The notes under the pieces: generated by a model
What the model saw: only the letters and a program-made list of their open reading frames with translations
Told to the model about the DNA's origin: nothing
The model's database searches: none
From: Acanthosepion pharaonis
Taxonomy: Eukaryota > Mollusca > Cephalopoda > Sepiida > Sepiidae
Length of the DNA stretch: 64,000 nt
Assembly (NCBI GenBank): GCA_903632075.3
Contig: CAHIKZ030000585.1
Span: forward strand, 994,501 to 1,058,500
Reading direction: 5' to 3'
Position numbers and translations under genes: made by a program
In this document: positions 21,987 through 32,328 of the stretch, piece after piece
How positions within the stretch are numbered: position 1 is the stretch's first letter
How the letters are laid out: every line of letters starts with the position of its first letter

Positions 21987-22604
21987 TTAAAGTGAAAGCT
22001 TTAAAGATAAAATATAGATGGTCTCCAACACTTTTAGGTGGTAATTTGAGTGGGATGGTAAAAGCGCCCGCACTAAAACTAACAGCACAATTATAAGGGG
22101 TTCTGCGATGAAAGACCCATACATATTGGTCAGAATGCCCGATGGAGTGTACTTCCGGTTTCGGATTTTTGCTGGAACGTGTTGTTTTATTCTAGCATCT
22201 TGCCTTTGCGTCGTCCTCCCTATGTCGTGCGAACCGCAACTACATTTAAAGGAATAAATTAGTGAACTATTATGGTGTGGTGGGAGAACATCCTTACGTA
22301 TAGACAGAAGAACAGGCCTGACAGAGGAAACAACACGAGTGTTAGCGGCAAAGTAACAATGTCGAACTGCGGTAGAAACCTGCTTAGCAAACCTATCACT
22401 GATACGACCTAGCCAAGGAAGGCGTAGGTATACAGGACATTTTTTTACTATAGCGGGTTTCACTTTGTTAAATTCAGCAATTTTGTTCTTAATAATTGCT
22501 TGAACAATGCCCAATGGGTAGGCATTGTTGCAGAGAGTAGAAGTAATAAACCTGACTTTATCATCCAACTTGATGTCCGAACTGATCATGAGAGCCCTAT
22601 GCAT
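21987..22604 (-). pseudogene. PLE connector and GIY-YIG endonuclease domain
   Basis: The 205-codon frame has the PLE linker (CPVYLRLPWLGRISDRFAKQ), then the endonuclease region: SLIYSFKCSCG, then IGRTTQRQDARIKQHVP. The linker and the IGRTTQR block are shared with copy 2 at 58873-59521. GIY-YIG domains of PLEs nick target DNA for priming. The expected YIG tyrosine is changed (SHDIGR, versus LDYIGR in copy 2), and the end of the frame is degenerate. Confidence 0.85.
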
Positions 22605-23188
22605 AAATTAATTTTGCGTTTCCTGGGACAAAAAGAATCCCAACGGATATACAAAGCAGTAAACGTCGGTTTACGGTACACAGAAGTAATAAAACATGAC
22701 GTAGATCTGCTGACGAGTACATCGAGAAAGGGAAGAGATGAATCAACCTCCATTTCCTGTGTAAATTTCAAGGCTGGATGTATATTTTTAAGGGACGCAA
22801 GAATTTGGTCCGCTTTAATCTCGTTGTCAAAGAGACAAAAAGTGCCATCAACGTAACGGAAATAAAGGTCAGGTTTATCAGATTTTAGTAGTACACTCTC
22901 TTCCTGGAACCCATCAAAGATATTTGCTAAGATGGGCCCCAAAGAGGAACCCATCGAAACACCATCAATCTGCCTGTACATGATGCCGTTAAAACTGAAC
23001 TCAACTGACATCGTGGCAAATTTCATTAGTTCAACAAACACGTCTTCCGGAATAACAAGCGGAGACAGTTGACTACGATATAGGGCATCAGCACATATAT
23101 CGATAATCTCAGCAAGTGGAACGCAAGTAAATACACTGGCGATATCATATGAACACATAAATTTATCCGTAGGCGAATAACACTGCAT
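22586..23188 (-). pseudogene. PLE reverse transcriptase, palm
   Basis: The 200-codon frame contains FMCSYDIASVFTCVPL (motif A region), then IDGVSMGSSLGPILANIF (motif B region), then FRYVDGTFC (motif C), then SSLPFLDVLV and ITSVYRKPTFT. Motif C normally reads YVDD; here the second Asp is Gly, which should abolish catalysis. A frameshift separates it from the upstream piece at 23250 and from the downstream endonuclease. Confidence 0.9.
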
Positions 23189-23248
23189 AAAACGGGAAAA
23201 TTAAAATGAATCTTTAATACAAGCAGAGTTATACTGCTCCCAAACCGG

Positions 23249-23500
23249 TTACAGTATAGTGGAAAGCCATTTAGCCACACCGTGTTGAGAAGACCCTATC
23301 ATAGATAGAATAGGTCTCAATGTTGTACCAACTTTATGAGTTTTGGGTAAGCCATAGAGACGAGGACGAATAGAGCCCGAGTGTCTAATCAAATTTGAAA
23401 TATCAGTGGGCAATTTTCCACTTTTTACCCACAGACGATTTTGGAACTTAGCCTCAATAGATAATGTAGAATCAAATTTATCTATTGGGCCTAACCTATG
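23249..23500 (-). pseudogene. PLE reverse transcriptase, N-terminal part
   Basis: The frame reads LGPIDKFDS, then WVKSGKLPTDISNLIRHSGS, then IRPRLYGLPKTHK and RPILSMIGSSQHGVAKWLS. The same blocks occur in copy 2 (SIHPRLYGLPKIHKEG, SMIGSSQHKVAKWL). The frame is continuous with the upstream tandem repeat array, so the array is fused to the polymerase reading frame. Confidence 0.9.
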
Positions 23501-24112
23501 GTGATAAGGTTTACGCCACTTGACTGTGTCAGAACATCTGCGAAAACGATAGGGTTTACGCCTCTTCTCTGTGTCAGAACAACTACGAAAACGATAGGGT
23601 TTACGCCACTTGACTGTGTCAGAAGATCTTCGAAAACGATAGGGTTTACGCCTCTTCTCTGTGTCATAACTACGGAAACGATAGGGTTTACGCCACTTGA
23701 CTGTGTCAGAAGATCTTCGAAAACGATAGGGTTTACGCCTCTTCTCTGTGTCATAACTACGAAAACGATAGGGTTTACGCCACTTGACTGTGTCAGAAGA
23801 TCTTCGAAATCGATAGGGTTTACGCTTCTTCTCTGTGTCAGAACAACTACGAAAACGATAGGGTTTACGCCTCTTCTCTGTGTCATAACTACGAAAACGA
23901 TAGGGTTTACGCCACTTGACTGTGTCAGAAGATCTTCGAAAACGATAGGGTTTACGCCTCTTCTCTGTGTCAGAACAACTACGAAAACGATAGGGTTTAC
24001 GGTACTTGACTGTGTCAGAAGATCTTCGAAAACGATAGGGTTTACGCCTCTTCTCTGTGTCATAACTACGAAAACGATAGGGTTTATGCCTCTTCTCTGT
24101 GTCAGAACACAT
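23497..24112 (-). repeat. 42/45-bp minisatellite inside the PLE reading frame
   Basis: About 14 units alternate between two types: ACGATAGGGTTTACGCCACT followed by TGACTGTGTCAGAAGATCTT, and ACGATAGGGTTTACGCCTCT followed by TCTCTGTGTCA. All units are multiples of three, so one minus frame stays open and encodes an Arg-rich 14/15-residue repeat (RKPYRFRR, then SSDTVKW or SCSDTEKR). Two other frames (one minus, one plus) are open too, as expected of a repeat without stops. Unit identity is very high, so the expansion is recent relative to the decayed element. Confidence 0.95.
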
Positions 24113-24183
24113 TTCAAGTGACAGAAACCAACTGCTATCATAGTTTGGTCCGCTGTTGCTTCGAAATCGCTATTGGTATTCAT

Positions 24184-24440
24184 TGAAGAAAGAGTGAAAG
24201 GGAAAAGCAGAGTTCACCAGTAAATGCTGGAAGGTGCGATGTTACCCTGGTTGTCAGCCACGTTAGGAAATCGCTATGTCTTCACTGAAGACTGGGCTCT
24301 CGCACCCCTCTCCATATAAGTACGGGAGTTGACATCAGACTCTCCCGGCCGCTATGTCTCAACAGGTGATCTTTCAATTTGGGCGCTTCAGCGTCTCTTT
24401 TTGGTCATGTGATCTGCCATGGCATTGAAAGCATGAAATA
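24184..24440. other. Possible PLE 5' leader
   Basis: Moderate-GC sequence upstream of the PLE (minus strand). No second copy of it was found in the window, so its relation to the PLE is a guess. Confidence 0.3.
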
Positions 24441-24529
24441 TATGTCATCACACAGTAATGCTGCTGTGGTGGTGTGGAAATTGTACGCCCACGCACTTTC
24501 GCCATACCTCCTCATGCAATAGTTAAAGA

Positions 24530-24616
24530 GAAAGAAAGAAAAAAAGAAAGAAGAGAAGCAATGCTCTTAACTATGAGATTACTCCTTCTTCCTCGTCTTC
24601 AATTCGTGAAACTTAG

Positions 24617-24665
<49 letters not shown>

Positions 24666-24700
24666 GGAGAGAGACGGGAAGGGAGAGAGAGAGAGCTAGT
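24530..24700 (+). mobile_element. SINE 3' fragment with (TA)n(GA)n tail
   Basis: AATGCTCTTAACTATGAGAT, then AATTCGTGAAACTTAGTATCAC next to the TA array, matches the end of the SINE at 25740-25810. The promoter part is missing. The tail is TA (24623-24661) then GA-rich. Confidence 0.65.
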
Positions 24701-25185
24701 CAATCTGAAGTGAAGTGTGCAGCCAGATATAGTGACGATTCATTTATTGTCTTATTGTCTTGTGAAGTGCTCGGCACAGTCCGCTCATCATTAGAAGTGG
24801 TATTTATTAAATTACATCAACCGTCTCTGTGTAAACAGAAGGAGCACTTTGTTCGCTCTCTCGGTCTTTTAAGAGGTATGTGAGTGTATTTTATTTTTGT
24901 GCAATTTGTACTCGCTAGGAAGCATTTACATTGGCTTTTTTACTAGCATATTTTTTTATTCCTCCTCGTTTTTATTAATAAATTTGTATTTTAGTCATGG
25001 TTCCTTTTTTTTCTACTCCTTATATTTTCTTTTCTTGCAGTGCGAATTGATATTCTGCCAACTTAATATTTACCAACGTACTTTTTGGCGAATAGTTGGT
25101 TGAAAAGGATCTTTGAAGAAGAATTCTTTCCTGCGTTTTCATACCAAATACAGATCAAATACGGATGGGAATCGGACTGATTTAC
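24700..25185. other. No recognised feature
   Basis: AT-rich DNA; the 68-codon frame at 24897 is a hydrophobic translation without support. Confidence 0.35.
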
Positions 25186-25375
25186 AGAACAAATAGAGAA
25201 CATTTCTAAATCTATCAGGTTTTGCGTTTATTAAGGTTTCATCAGAGATTGAGATATGGAAAAAATAGCTGCCATTTTTATTTCAGTGTTGTTTGAAGTT
25301 TATTAGTTAAGCAGATTTCTTGTGTATTTGACTTGTCAAGCAACGTTTGTGTATATACTTTATGTTTGTAAGTGT
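25186..25375 (-). repeat. Family-E repeat with a hammerhead-like core
   Basis: The block CTTGTGTATTTGACTTGTCAAGCA matches 47460-47490, and the preceding part matches the family-E copies at 47367, 57314, 59895 and 60615. On the minus strand it has CTGATGA (complement of 25239-25245) and helix I AATCT/AGATT (25246-25250 with 25209-25213). GAAAC is changed to CAAAAC and helix II is weak. It is a plausible decayed hammerhead. Confidence 0.5.
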
Positions 25376-25620
25376 ATCATAATTCTAATTTGAATATGCA
25401 GGATTCGGATGATAATGTATATATGTATATATGTATACTTGTTTGTGCGTGTCTTTCCAGTAGGCATTATTTATATTTGTAGGCTGTCTGTGTTTACTTG
25501 TGGACGCTTTTAGGTCAAAACCGGTCGAGGCAGTTAAATATCAGTTAGATTCTTTAAGAACGGATTTAATAAATGTTAGTGATGTAAAAGTGTGTTTTTG
25601 ACGTATGTTTATAGTCGGTT
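25376..25620. other. No recognised feature
   Basis: AT-rich sequence without motif. Confidence 0.35.
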
Positions 25621-25623
25621 TAG

Positions 25624-25810
25624 TAAGGTAAGGTGGAGTAATGGATAGCGGCTCGGATTGAGGAATCGGTGAGCCGAGTTCGAATTCCAGTCAAATCCAT
25701 TACATTACATTCATGGAAAAGGTATAAATCCTCTTCTTCGGCAAATGGATGGCAATGCTCTTAACTATGGTATTAGCCCTTCTGCAATTCGTGGATCTTA
25801 GTATCACAAT
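25624..25810 (+). mobile_element. tRNA-derived SINE, promoter retained
   Basis: A-box-like TGGAGTAATGG (25634-25644) and B-box-like GAGTTCGAATTCC (25676-25688) have normal tRNA spacing. The body ends with ATTCGTGGATCTTAGTATCAC directly against a TA array. It shares its head with the SINE at 12832 and its tail with 24530-24620. Confidence 0.75.
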
Positions 25811-25860
25811 ATATATATATATATATATATAAAGAGAGAGAGACAGACAGACAGACACTC
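25808..25860. repeat. (TA)n-(GA)n-(GACA)n microsatellite
   Basis: A short TA array, GA units and GACA units at the SINE 3' end. Confidence 0.9.
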
Positions 25861-26539
25861 AATCTAGAGTGTTGTGCAGTAAAATATATTCGTTTACAAT
25901 GGGAAAATAGCAGGACAGACCGGGTGGATGGCTTCTACAGCAGAAAGAATATGGCAACCTACTGCGGGGAAAAAATCTGCCTCATCAGTCATGTGTCGAA
26001 AGATACATGATCGCCTAGGCGTGTATCACGCATGGCACATAACTGGCTTATAGAGGGTCAAATTTTTATCAGCACCTCCTCAAAGTATTTTCCACGAAAA
26101 GACTTATGTTCTCTTAATTAGGGTGGGATTTGTAATTTGCTCCTGCCTATTACAAGTTAGTTTAAATAGCTGTCCCAACATAGGTCCCGATTGTGTTCAC
26201 AGAAGCGGCATTTAGATTTCGAGACGTCTAAATGGTGTAAGTGCAAGCACTTTATTGGATAAATTCCGGCAACTGAAGTGGTGTTGAATATATTTTACTT
26301 CCTAATTATATCTCCGACTGTCTTGGGGGAAGTGTTGGAGATAACTACTTTATTTCCAAATTTTGTAGATAGATAGTTAAATGGTAGTATTATGAGTATT
26401 GTGTTGTTGATGTTAGAAGTGCTATCGGCGGTGTCTAATTTTGGGGATTTGTGAAATTTTTATGCTGGTTTTCTAGTGTTGAGGATTAAATGATTAGGAA
26501 AGAAGTCTAAAAGATGTTTATTTTGTTTTGTTTTTTTTT
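25861..26539. other. No recognised feature
   Basis: No coding or repeat signature that I can name; it may be the 3' non-coding part of the PLE remnant downstream (26540). Confidence 0.3.
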
Positions 26540-26695
26540 TCAATGTATTACTCTTCTTCGTCTAATGGCTTTGAGGTAGAATCCTATGACTAAACCTGAT
26601 TTTATTTTTTGTCTGTGGTGTGAATAGAAATTAATTAGATCATTTTCGCTAGTGGGTTTTCGGTAAACTCTAAAATCTACTTTGTTATTTTTACG
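26540..26695 (-). pseudogene. PLE reverse transcriptase fragment, C-terminal half (Neptune-like)
   Basis: The minus frame reads RKNNKVDFRVYRKPTSENDL, then FYSHHRQKIKSGLVIGFYLKA. This is the PLE block following LPFLDV and differs from copies 1 and 2, resembling Neptune-type PLEs. Its upstream half is at 27266-27427; a LINE lies between. The frame ends without the endonuclease. Confidence 0.7.
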
Positions 26696-27265
26696 TATTA
26701 ATAAATACATTGAATCAATTGCTTCGTCCACCACAAGGAAAGTTGGCTCCCTGTGCCGCGCCAGTAAATTTTTCTCCCCGGAATCGATCCTTCAAATCTA
26801 CAAATCAACAAATCGCCCTTGCATGAAGTATTGCTGCCATATGTGGTCTGGAGCCCCTTCTGTTTGCCTCGGGGTTCTTGATAGGCTCCAGAGGCGGATA
26901 TGCAATATAATTGGCCCTGTTCTGGCATCTCGTCTACAGACACTTTCTCACAGACGCGCCGTCGCCTCTTTCTGCTTTTTTTTACAAATACTTTCATGTT
27001 AATTGCTCCGAAGAGCTGCATTCGCTGCTTCCCAGACTTCATGAATTCAAGCGCCCTACGAGGCTGGCATCCCGCTCTCACCCTTCCCTATTCCAGTTTC
27101 CCTGAGAACTATTCAAACGTAATGTCAATCGACATCTCCAGTTGCATTGATCTATCCACTATCCTTCTCCTCATCCTTTCTTCTATCACTCCTATCTGAT
27201 ATTGCTCCAAATCTTCTGTAACCCCTTGCGTCCTAGTGGCTTCCCGCTTTGCTTGGGGTGAAACG
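26696..27265 (+). pseudogene. CR1/L2-like LINE 3' end inserted in the PLE
   Basis: The plus strand encodes RKVGSLCRASKFFSPESILQ, then KSTNRPCMKYCCHMWSGAPS, RLQRRICNIIGP and LSHRRAVAS. After a frameshift it continues YKYFHVNCSEELHSLLP and the C-terminal tail. These are the last conserved blocks of CR1/L2-like LINE reverse transcriptases in molluscs. The piece is 5'-truncated and splits the PLE frame between KR and KNNK. Its orientation is opposite to the PLE. Confidence 0.8.
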
Positions 27266-27427
27266 CTTTAAAAAAATGTCGAAGAAAGGTAGATATTTGC
27301 CTATTTCAAATTCATGTGTGAATTCGATGATAGGTTCAACCTTATTAAGTTTCATTATTATGTCTAGTAGATTTTTTTCTTGTGAGGATATATTAACACG
27401 TTGACTCCCAATCATCTTGTTGTCCAA
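27266..27427 (-). pseudogene. PLE reverse transcriptase fragment, upstream half (Neptune-like)
   Basis: The minus frame reads LLDIIMKLNKVEPIIEFTHE, then YLPFFDIFLKR. This is the segment normally just before the VYRKPT block. It continues after the inserted LINE at 26695. The remaining open codons (FTPSKAGSH) read into the LINE. Confidence 0.7.
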
Positions 27428-27429
27428 AC

Positions 27430-28969
27430 ACTATATCTTAATTCATTTTTATATAAGCGATTTTAAGTTTTAACATTGTTTCATATATGAGGCAAAGGTA
27501 TCATAGGTAGGATTTATTTCCCACGACACATATGAGTCCATTTTATAACCCAGAGTCCCACACGACCCAGCCATGGGTCGTTGGAAAATTCCTAATATAT
27601 AAGTATTACATTGACACTAACATTTCTATTTTCAAAAATATTTTTAAAATTTTGGAATGAAATGTTGTTCTGGGGTACGATGAACTCATTAGCAATTAAT
27701 CATCGCATCTCACTCCTAATAATCCTTATAGAAAATAAACTGAAAAATGATCCACCAGAGGGTCGTGTAGGCCTCGCAGATATACCACCACGACCCTCCG
27801 GTGAGTCGTATGGGAACAAATGTGTTAAAAGAAAGTCATCGCTTTATCTTAGGTAACGGGAGCTTTCAGGTATGATGTGTTTAAATGGTTCGGAAAAATC
27901 AAGAAAGGGCACCACAAGTAGGTAGTTCCATAAGTAAGAGGGATTTTTGCTTATAGAATTTTTTCATTAAAAGAGGAAAAAAATGGTTAATAACTATTTT
28001 GAATAGTTGTATCATTTTACGGTCAGGAAGACAATTTTTTTTGCTGGAATTCGGGCATTTCGTTACGGCTATATATATCATTGCGTGTGTGTTGAATAAC
28101 GTATATTTAGGGAGCAATTTCCTATTATGCGTGGATTATTGAAAACAAACACATATATTTCCACTTTCATGAAGAGTACGAGAAGAAGGAAATGAGGGCC
28201 TATTTAATCTTTTCCTAGACTATGCCTTGCGCGTCTACAAGCACAGACTTGAAGAGATGGGCATTGACCAATCAACTTCCCATACTACATGACAAACACA
28301 TCTGCTATAGCAAAAAATATTTCTGATTTGCGAATCTGATATGTGGATGATGACGAGGGCTAGCCAATGTCATACTTGATATACCCGTGTATCAAACTAC
28401 TTCCTGTATAGTACGACCCACGAATGTTTTATGAAAAACCTCATTTGTTCATATAGGTCGTGTAAAATGAGAACATAGCTTCAGAGGGATACTAGTAGTC
28501 ATAGTCAAATATTGCAGTACTAGGCATCATCCGGGACATATTCTGTAGTAAACAAATGATATTCTGTCTTCACGCCACTTCAAAATGGCGAGAAAGAAAA
28601 AAAACATTACCGTAAAATATCTGATACAAGGTTTTAGATAACGGACTTTTTTCTTCTTCATACCTGACTAGTTCTTTTATCTTGTTTTCCTCCATAAAAA
28701 TACCTGTGTATAGTGCAACCGGTCATCGAATTATTGGAAGACTCTTTACATTAAATGGGAATCGATGAATGAATAGTCCGTCGTTGAACTAGGAGAAAGA
28801 GTCCCAGTAATTTCGAAAATTCTATCAGGGAAGAAGCTTAGAAAGAAATAAGATGTAAATTTTTTTTTAAAGTCTGTTAAAGAAAACGGTTAAGATTTGA
28901 AATGAGTCTATCGTTATAAAAGAAACACACGGATAGCAACCAAAACACGTGTACCCACTAAAAAGAAAA
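27430..28969. other. Unrecognised, possibly PLE-derived at 27900-28120
   Basis: Mostly unrecognised AT-rich DNA. A minus-strand frame at 27899-28117 (KNCLPDRKMIQLFKIVINHF) could be an upstream part of the same PLE, but I cannot place it with confidence. GGGTCGT-containing direct and inverted bits at 27545-27580 and 27760-27800 look like a small repeat. Confidence 0.3.
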
Positions 28970-29009
28970 TTAATATTGATGAGAAATAAAGGTCAAATTA
29001 AAAAATAAT

Positions 29010-29061
<52 letters not shown>

Positions 29062-29165
29062 TGACACTATAAAATAATACAAAGACACTATAATATATTA
29101 TAGTAGACACTATATAATAATAAAAGTAATATAATAATAAAAATGTCGGATTAAAAATTATTAAT

Positions 29166-29206
<41 letters not shown>

Positions 29207-29301
29207 GAAATGGACGAGGTCCGACAATTTATTTATTAAAGACATTTTATTTATTTATTTATAAAAAATAACAACGTTAAACATAAATAAAATGTCTTTT
29301 A

Positions 29302-29333
<32 letters not shown>

Positions 29334-29340
29334 TTCTAAA
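28970..29340. repeat. Cluster of (TA)n arrays with short hairpins
   Basis: TA arrays at 29010-29055, 29171-29203 and 29309-29333. Between them lie an ACACTATAAAATAATA direct repeat and an inverted repeat, with arms TTTATTAAAGACATTTTATT (about 29231) and its complement (about 29285-29308). Confidence 0.85.
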
Positions 29341-29449
29341 GAAGTAATGGATTTTTTTATTTAATAATCCTACAGATTTCATCTCTTGATACCAATATTT
29401 GAATAGACGCTCCGTTTATTTATTAAACAGTATATTTATTTATTTTTCT
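29341..29449. other. No recognised feature
   Basis: AT-rich spacer. Confidence 0.3.
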
Positions 29450-29454
29450 CTACT

Positions 29455-29527
29455 GACCTGAATATTCGAAAAATCTCGTTAAAGAAATGCTTCGTCCTCC
29501 GGTAGAATTCGAATCTGCCGGAGGGCG

Positions 29528-29532
<5 letters not shown>
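29455..29532 (-). mobile_element. tRNA-like SINE fragment (B-box side)
   Basis: On the minus strand, CCGGCAGATTCGAATTCTACCGG forms a T-arm-like stem with a B-box-like ATTCGAATTC loop. No A box is visible. The TA array at 29533 abuts it, and the DNA transposon starts right after. Confidence 0.45.
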
Positions 29533-29557
<25 letters not shown>

Positions 29558-29564
<7 letters not shown>

Positions 29565-30807
29565 CGTATCAAAAATACTAATATAGATTTTGAAGACGGG
29601 TTCCTGACTCTAAAATAAGGACAAAATTCCATATAATCATATGACCGAATGGCCATCATTGTATATCAACACAATACCTCAGCACAAATGTTGAAAATGT
29701 CCTATGCTTGCTTCTACACACGCATACACCTGTCAGATCATTGACTGGGGTATCCTTACAAATGCTCCCACAAGGTGTTAAATGGTTTCGCCAGACTCCA
29801 TTATACGTTGATTAAGCGTCACTGCATTATTAATGTCTGCGGCATAAACCAATTTTTTAGGTGACCCCACAGATAGAAATCCAAAATGAGCTGGCGCCCC
29901 ATCATGCATGAACTATATGCATCTTCCTATTAGCAGGAGTACATCCTCTAACTGGTCTGGAAATAAAGTCCCTGTAGACAGCTTCTGTAAGATGTGCTGG
30001 GAGAACATATGAACTTACCAGACAGTCACCTACTATTCCAGCCCACACATTAAGCGTAAACTGATGCTGTATAGTACCATAGGGATTCCGATCCGCCCGC
30101 AAATGTTGGCTGTGTAAATTTGTTATTCCATCAATGCTGCCTCATCCGTAAACAAGACAAGAGACACACAACGGAACGGCAAATTGCGCATAGGTCTCCC
30201 GTGTTAGTGATCAGAGGACGAAAGACCCTGCACACATTGCAAATGATACGTATTCAGGAGCTGCTCTTGAATTATCCTGCATACGGTGCTATGAGATGTA
30301 CGATATGCTAGGGACACTTGACGTGTTCTGAAACCTGGATCATCTCTGACAGCTTATAGAATATGTTCTTCGTAGCCAGGCGAACGAGCGAATATCAGTC
30401 TTCCTTGATCCATAGTTTGTGTTACCACGGATCCCTTCTCAACAATTCGACGATAAACAGCAGCAATGGTTGTATGACTCGGCCGCCTTCGGTCTGGAAA
30501 CGCAATCTGATACAGCCGCGCAGCTTCGCGTCCATTACCATTCGCGCAGCCGTATATAAAAATCATATCTGCCTTCTCGCGATATGAATATGCTGCCATT
30601 TTTAAACGAAAACATTCACTGTCACATCATACGTTAAACTTTGAAGACAAACTAACCACAAATGTATACGAATGACAGTTATAAACTAGTCTTCATGGTA
30701 AGACAATGCCATCTTCTATGAATGAAACGTATAACGTAATAAATCAGAAACGAAGGTGTGAGAAACCCACCCCCAAAGTCTGTAAAGGTATTTTTAATAC
30801 ACCCTGT
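29558..30807 (-). mobile_element. DUF4817-type (IS630/mariner-like) DNA transposon with both terminal repeats
   Basis: The left terminus (ATAGTGCGTATCAAAAATAC, then GACGGGTTCCTGACTC) and the right terminus (GTGTGAGAAACCC...TATTTTTAATACACCCTGTA) are inverted copies about 50 bp long. The element of about 1.25 kb sits between a TA array and a GATA array. A minus-strand transposase remnant fills the interior. The copies at 6165-6635 and 6895-7055 are deletion derivatives of this type. Confidence 0.8.
29640..30599 (-). pseudogene. Transposase, DUF4817 N-terminus plus DDE-type domain, decayed
   Basis: From 30599 down, the frame reads MAAYSYREKADMIFIYGCA, then NGREAARLYQIAFPDRRRPS and AVYRRIVEKG: the N-terminal helix-turn-helix domain. 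Further on (30102-29902) lies HQFTLNVWAGIVGDCLVSSY, then VLPAHLTEAVYRDF, the DDE-fold region of such transposases. After a stop comes WGA, then a sequence like WGHLKNWF in another frame; the segment between the DGAPAHF and LDFFLWG positions seems deleted. Stops and frameshifts make it inactive. Confidence 0.8.
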
Positions 30808-30832
30808 AGATAGATAGATAGATACACAATCT
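30808..30832. repeat. (GATA)n microsatellite
   Basis: Short GATA array abutting the transposon's right terminus. Confidence 0.9.
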
Positions 30833-31375
30833 ATATACATGTGTAAGATACACATGTATTTGAACATCAATATATACATAAGAATACATCAGTGTGTGTG
30901 TGTGAGTATGAGTACGTGTGTACTATTCTCAGCACATCTTAACGTCTATATTCGGCGTATATATGGATCTTTAATTAGTTATTTCCTGTCGAGCTTACAA
31001 ATCCAGCCGAAAGAGCGATTGCGCAATGATTACCGGAAATTGCTGATGAAAGCTTTGATAAAACGGTTAATCGATTTTCATAGGTCAGCGCAAAAAGCAA
31101 ACCTGTTTGCCAAAAGTTATTTTCGATCTTCCGGTTTTTCTTCTTGAGTCTTTTTGTCAACTGTTGGAGCCATCGACAACTTTTCAGTAAAGTATCTTCA
31201 ACGGATAATTTGAGTATTTCTCAAATTTTTAATCATCTAATGTCAAGCAAGGCAATAAAGTTACTAAGGCGCTAGATACTTACAGAGTTTGAGAGAAAGT
31301 CGTTAAAACACACTGTTAAGGAGATGAAACAATAAAACAGCAGTACTTAAAAACGCATAAGTTAGTCACTCGTTA
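30833..31375. other. No recognised feature
   Basis: Plus-strand 102-codon and minus-strand 61-codon frames overlap here without a recognisable domain. Confidence 0.35.
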
Positions 31376-31530
31376 CACCATCGCTGTTGCCATGGCAAAT
31401 GTTCTGACGAGCTTCATTCCTTACTTCCGCGAGTTCAGACCCATCATGCCAGGTAGACAGGTTCAAATTATCCTCATTCCATTCGTATTTTACTGATAAG
31501 TAGAAAGTTCCATAAGGACATTCTTTTTTT
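31376..31530 (+). mobile_element. CR1/L2-like LINE C-terminal scrap
   Basis: The plus strand reads HRCCHGKCSDELHSLLPRVQ. This is the block after LSHRRDVAS in the CR1/L2-like LINEs of this window (compare 26990-27060 and 42530-42620). Confidence 0.6.
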
Positions 31531-31589
31531 CACCTAAAGCAAGGCAATAAAGTCACTAGGACGCAAGGGATTACTGAGTGTTAAAGAAA

Positions 31590-32010
31590 ATCAGAAAAAA
31601 TATAATTAAAGAGAGAGAGAACATTGTTCATCAGAACAATTACCATGAAACTATTTACAGAAAAGGCACAGTGAATCTACGTGGGAATGTGACTGAAGCC
31701 GAGATGCCAGGTCAGGAGCAGTAACATTGCAGATTCTTCTTTGGGTTTTATCAAGAATCTCTACATATATATTAGGAGCACCGGACCAGATGGGGCGTCA
31801 ATATTAAGAACATGGACGAATGGAAGACTTATAGATGTGTAAAATAGATTCTCTCGTGAAAAATTGTCGAGCAGGAAAGGGTTAATCAATTTTTCTCGCA
31901 TTATTATTTCTTCGCTCACTGGGTGTACATAGCCGGTACTATATGGTGACTTAATCTGAGGATTAAGTGACTGCAAGACTTCACAATACTGCACGACTCC
32001 CCACCTCATC
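31590..32010 (-). mobile_element. CR1/L2-like LINE C-terminal fragment
   Basis: The reverse complement aligns closely with 53549-53800: both share the CAGAACAATTACCATGAAA edge and the GATTCTTCTTTG and TTTTATCAAGAATCTCTA blocks. The minus translation matches the MLDKIQRR region of CR1/L2-like LINEs in degenerate form. Confidence 0.65.
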
Positions 32011-32279
32011 TCGATTCATTTTCAGATTTGCAGTTCCCCCAACTTTTTCTTTAAGATATTCAATCTTCCATACAGCAATGGCTATATGTTATTTTCACAA
32101 ACTATTAGTGACTGGTGACTTACACTGTAGATCAAGTCACAACACGTCAATACTGAAGGACTCGCTCGGTATTTTTTATGCTTTCAGTAATGCAGTCGTC
32201 TTGATTCTGCTTCATATTTCTAATGCTTCTAACATTTTTGCTTGGCTACTTATGATAGAAGTCATCTGTCATCCACCTG

Positions 32280-32328
<49 letters not shown>

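Larger units (their letters stand above)
21987..24183 (-). mobile_element. Penelope-like element (copy 1) with a minisatellite in its 5' coding region
   Basis: On the minus strand the order is: short leader, 42/45-bp tandem array (24110-23500), start of the reverse transcriptase (23490-23250), palm (23188-22600) and GIY-YIG endonuclease (22250-22130). This domain order is diagnostic of Penelope-like elements. Frameshifts and a changed catalytic residue show it is dead. No pseudo-LTR was recognised on its 5' side. Confidence 0.85.

Noticed and set aside
23497..24112. CRISPR-like array
   Set aside because: Units are contiguous tandem repeats without unique spacers, inside a eukaryotic retroelement.
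23498..24121. 207-codon plus-strand frame with a 14-residue repeat (IGFTPLLCV)
   Set aside because: It is the antisense shadow of the minisatellite in the minus-strand PLE; unit lengths divisible by three keep several frames open.
21987..24183. Active PLE
   Set aside because: Frameshifts between domains, the second catalytic Asp of YVDD replaced by Gly, and a lost YIG tyrosine.
29490..29532. tRNA gene
   Set aside because: Only a T-arm-like stem is recognisable; there is no acceptor pairing, D arm or A box.
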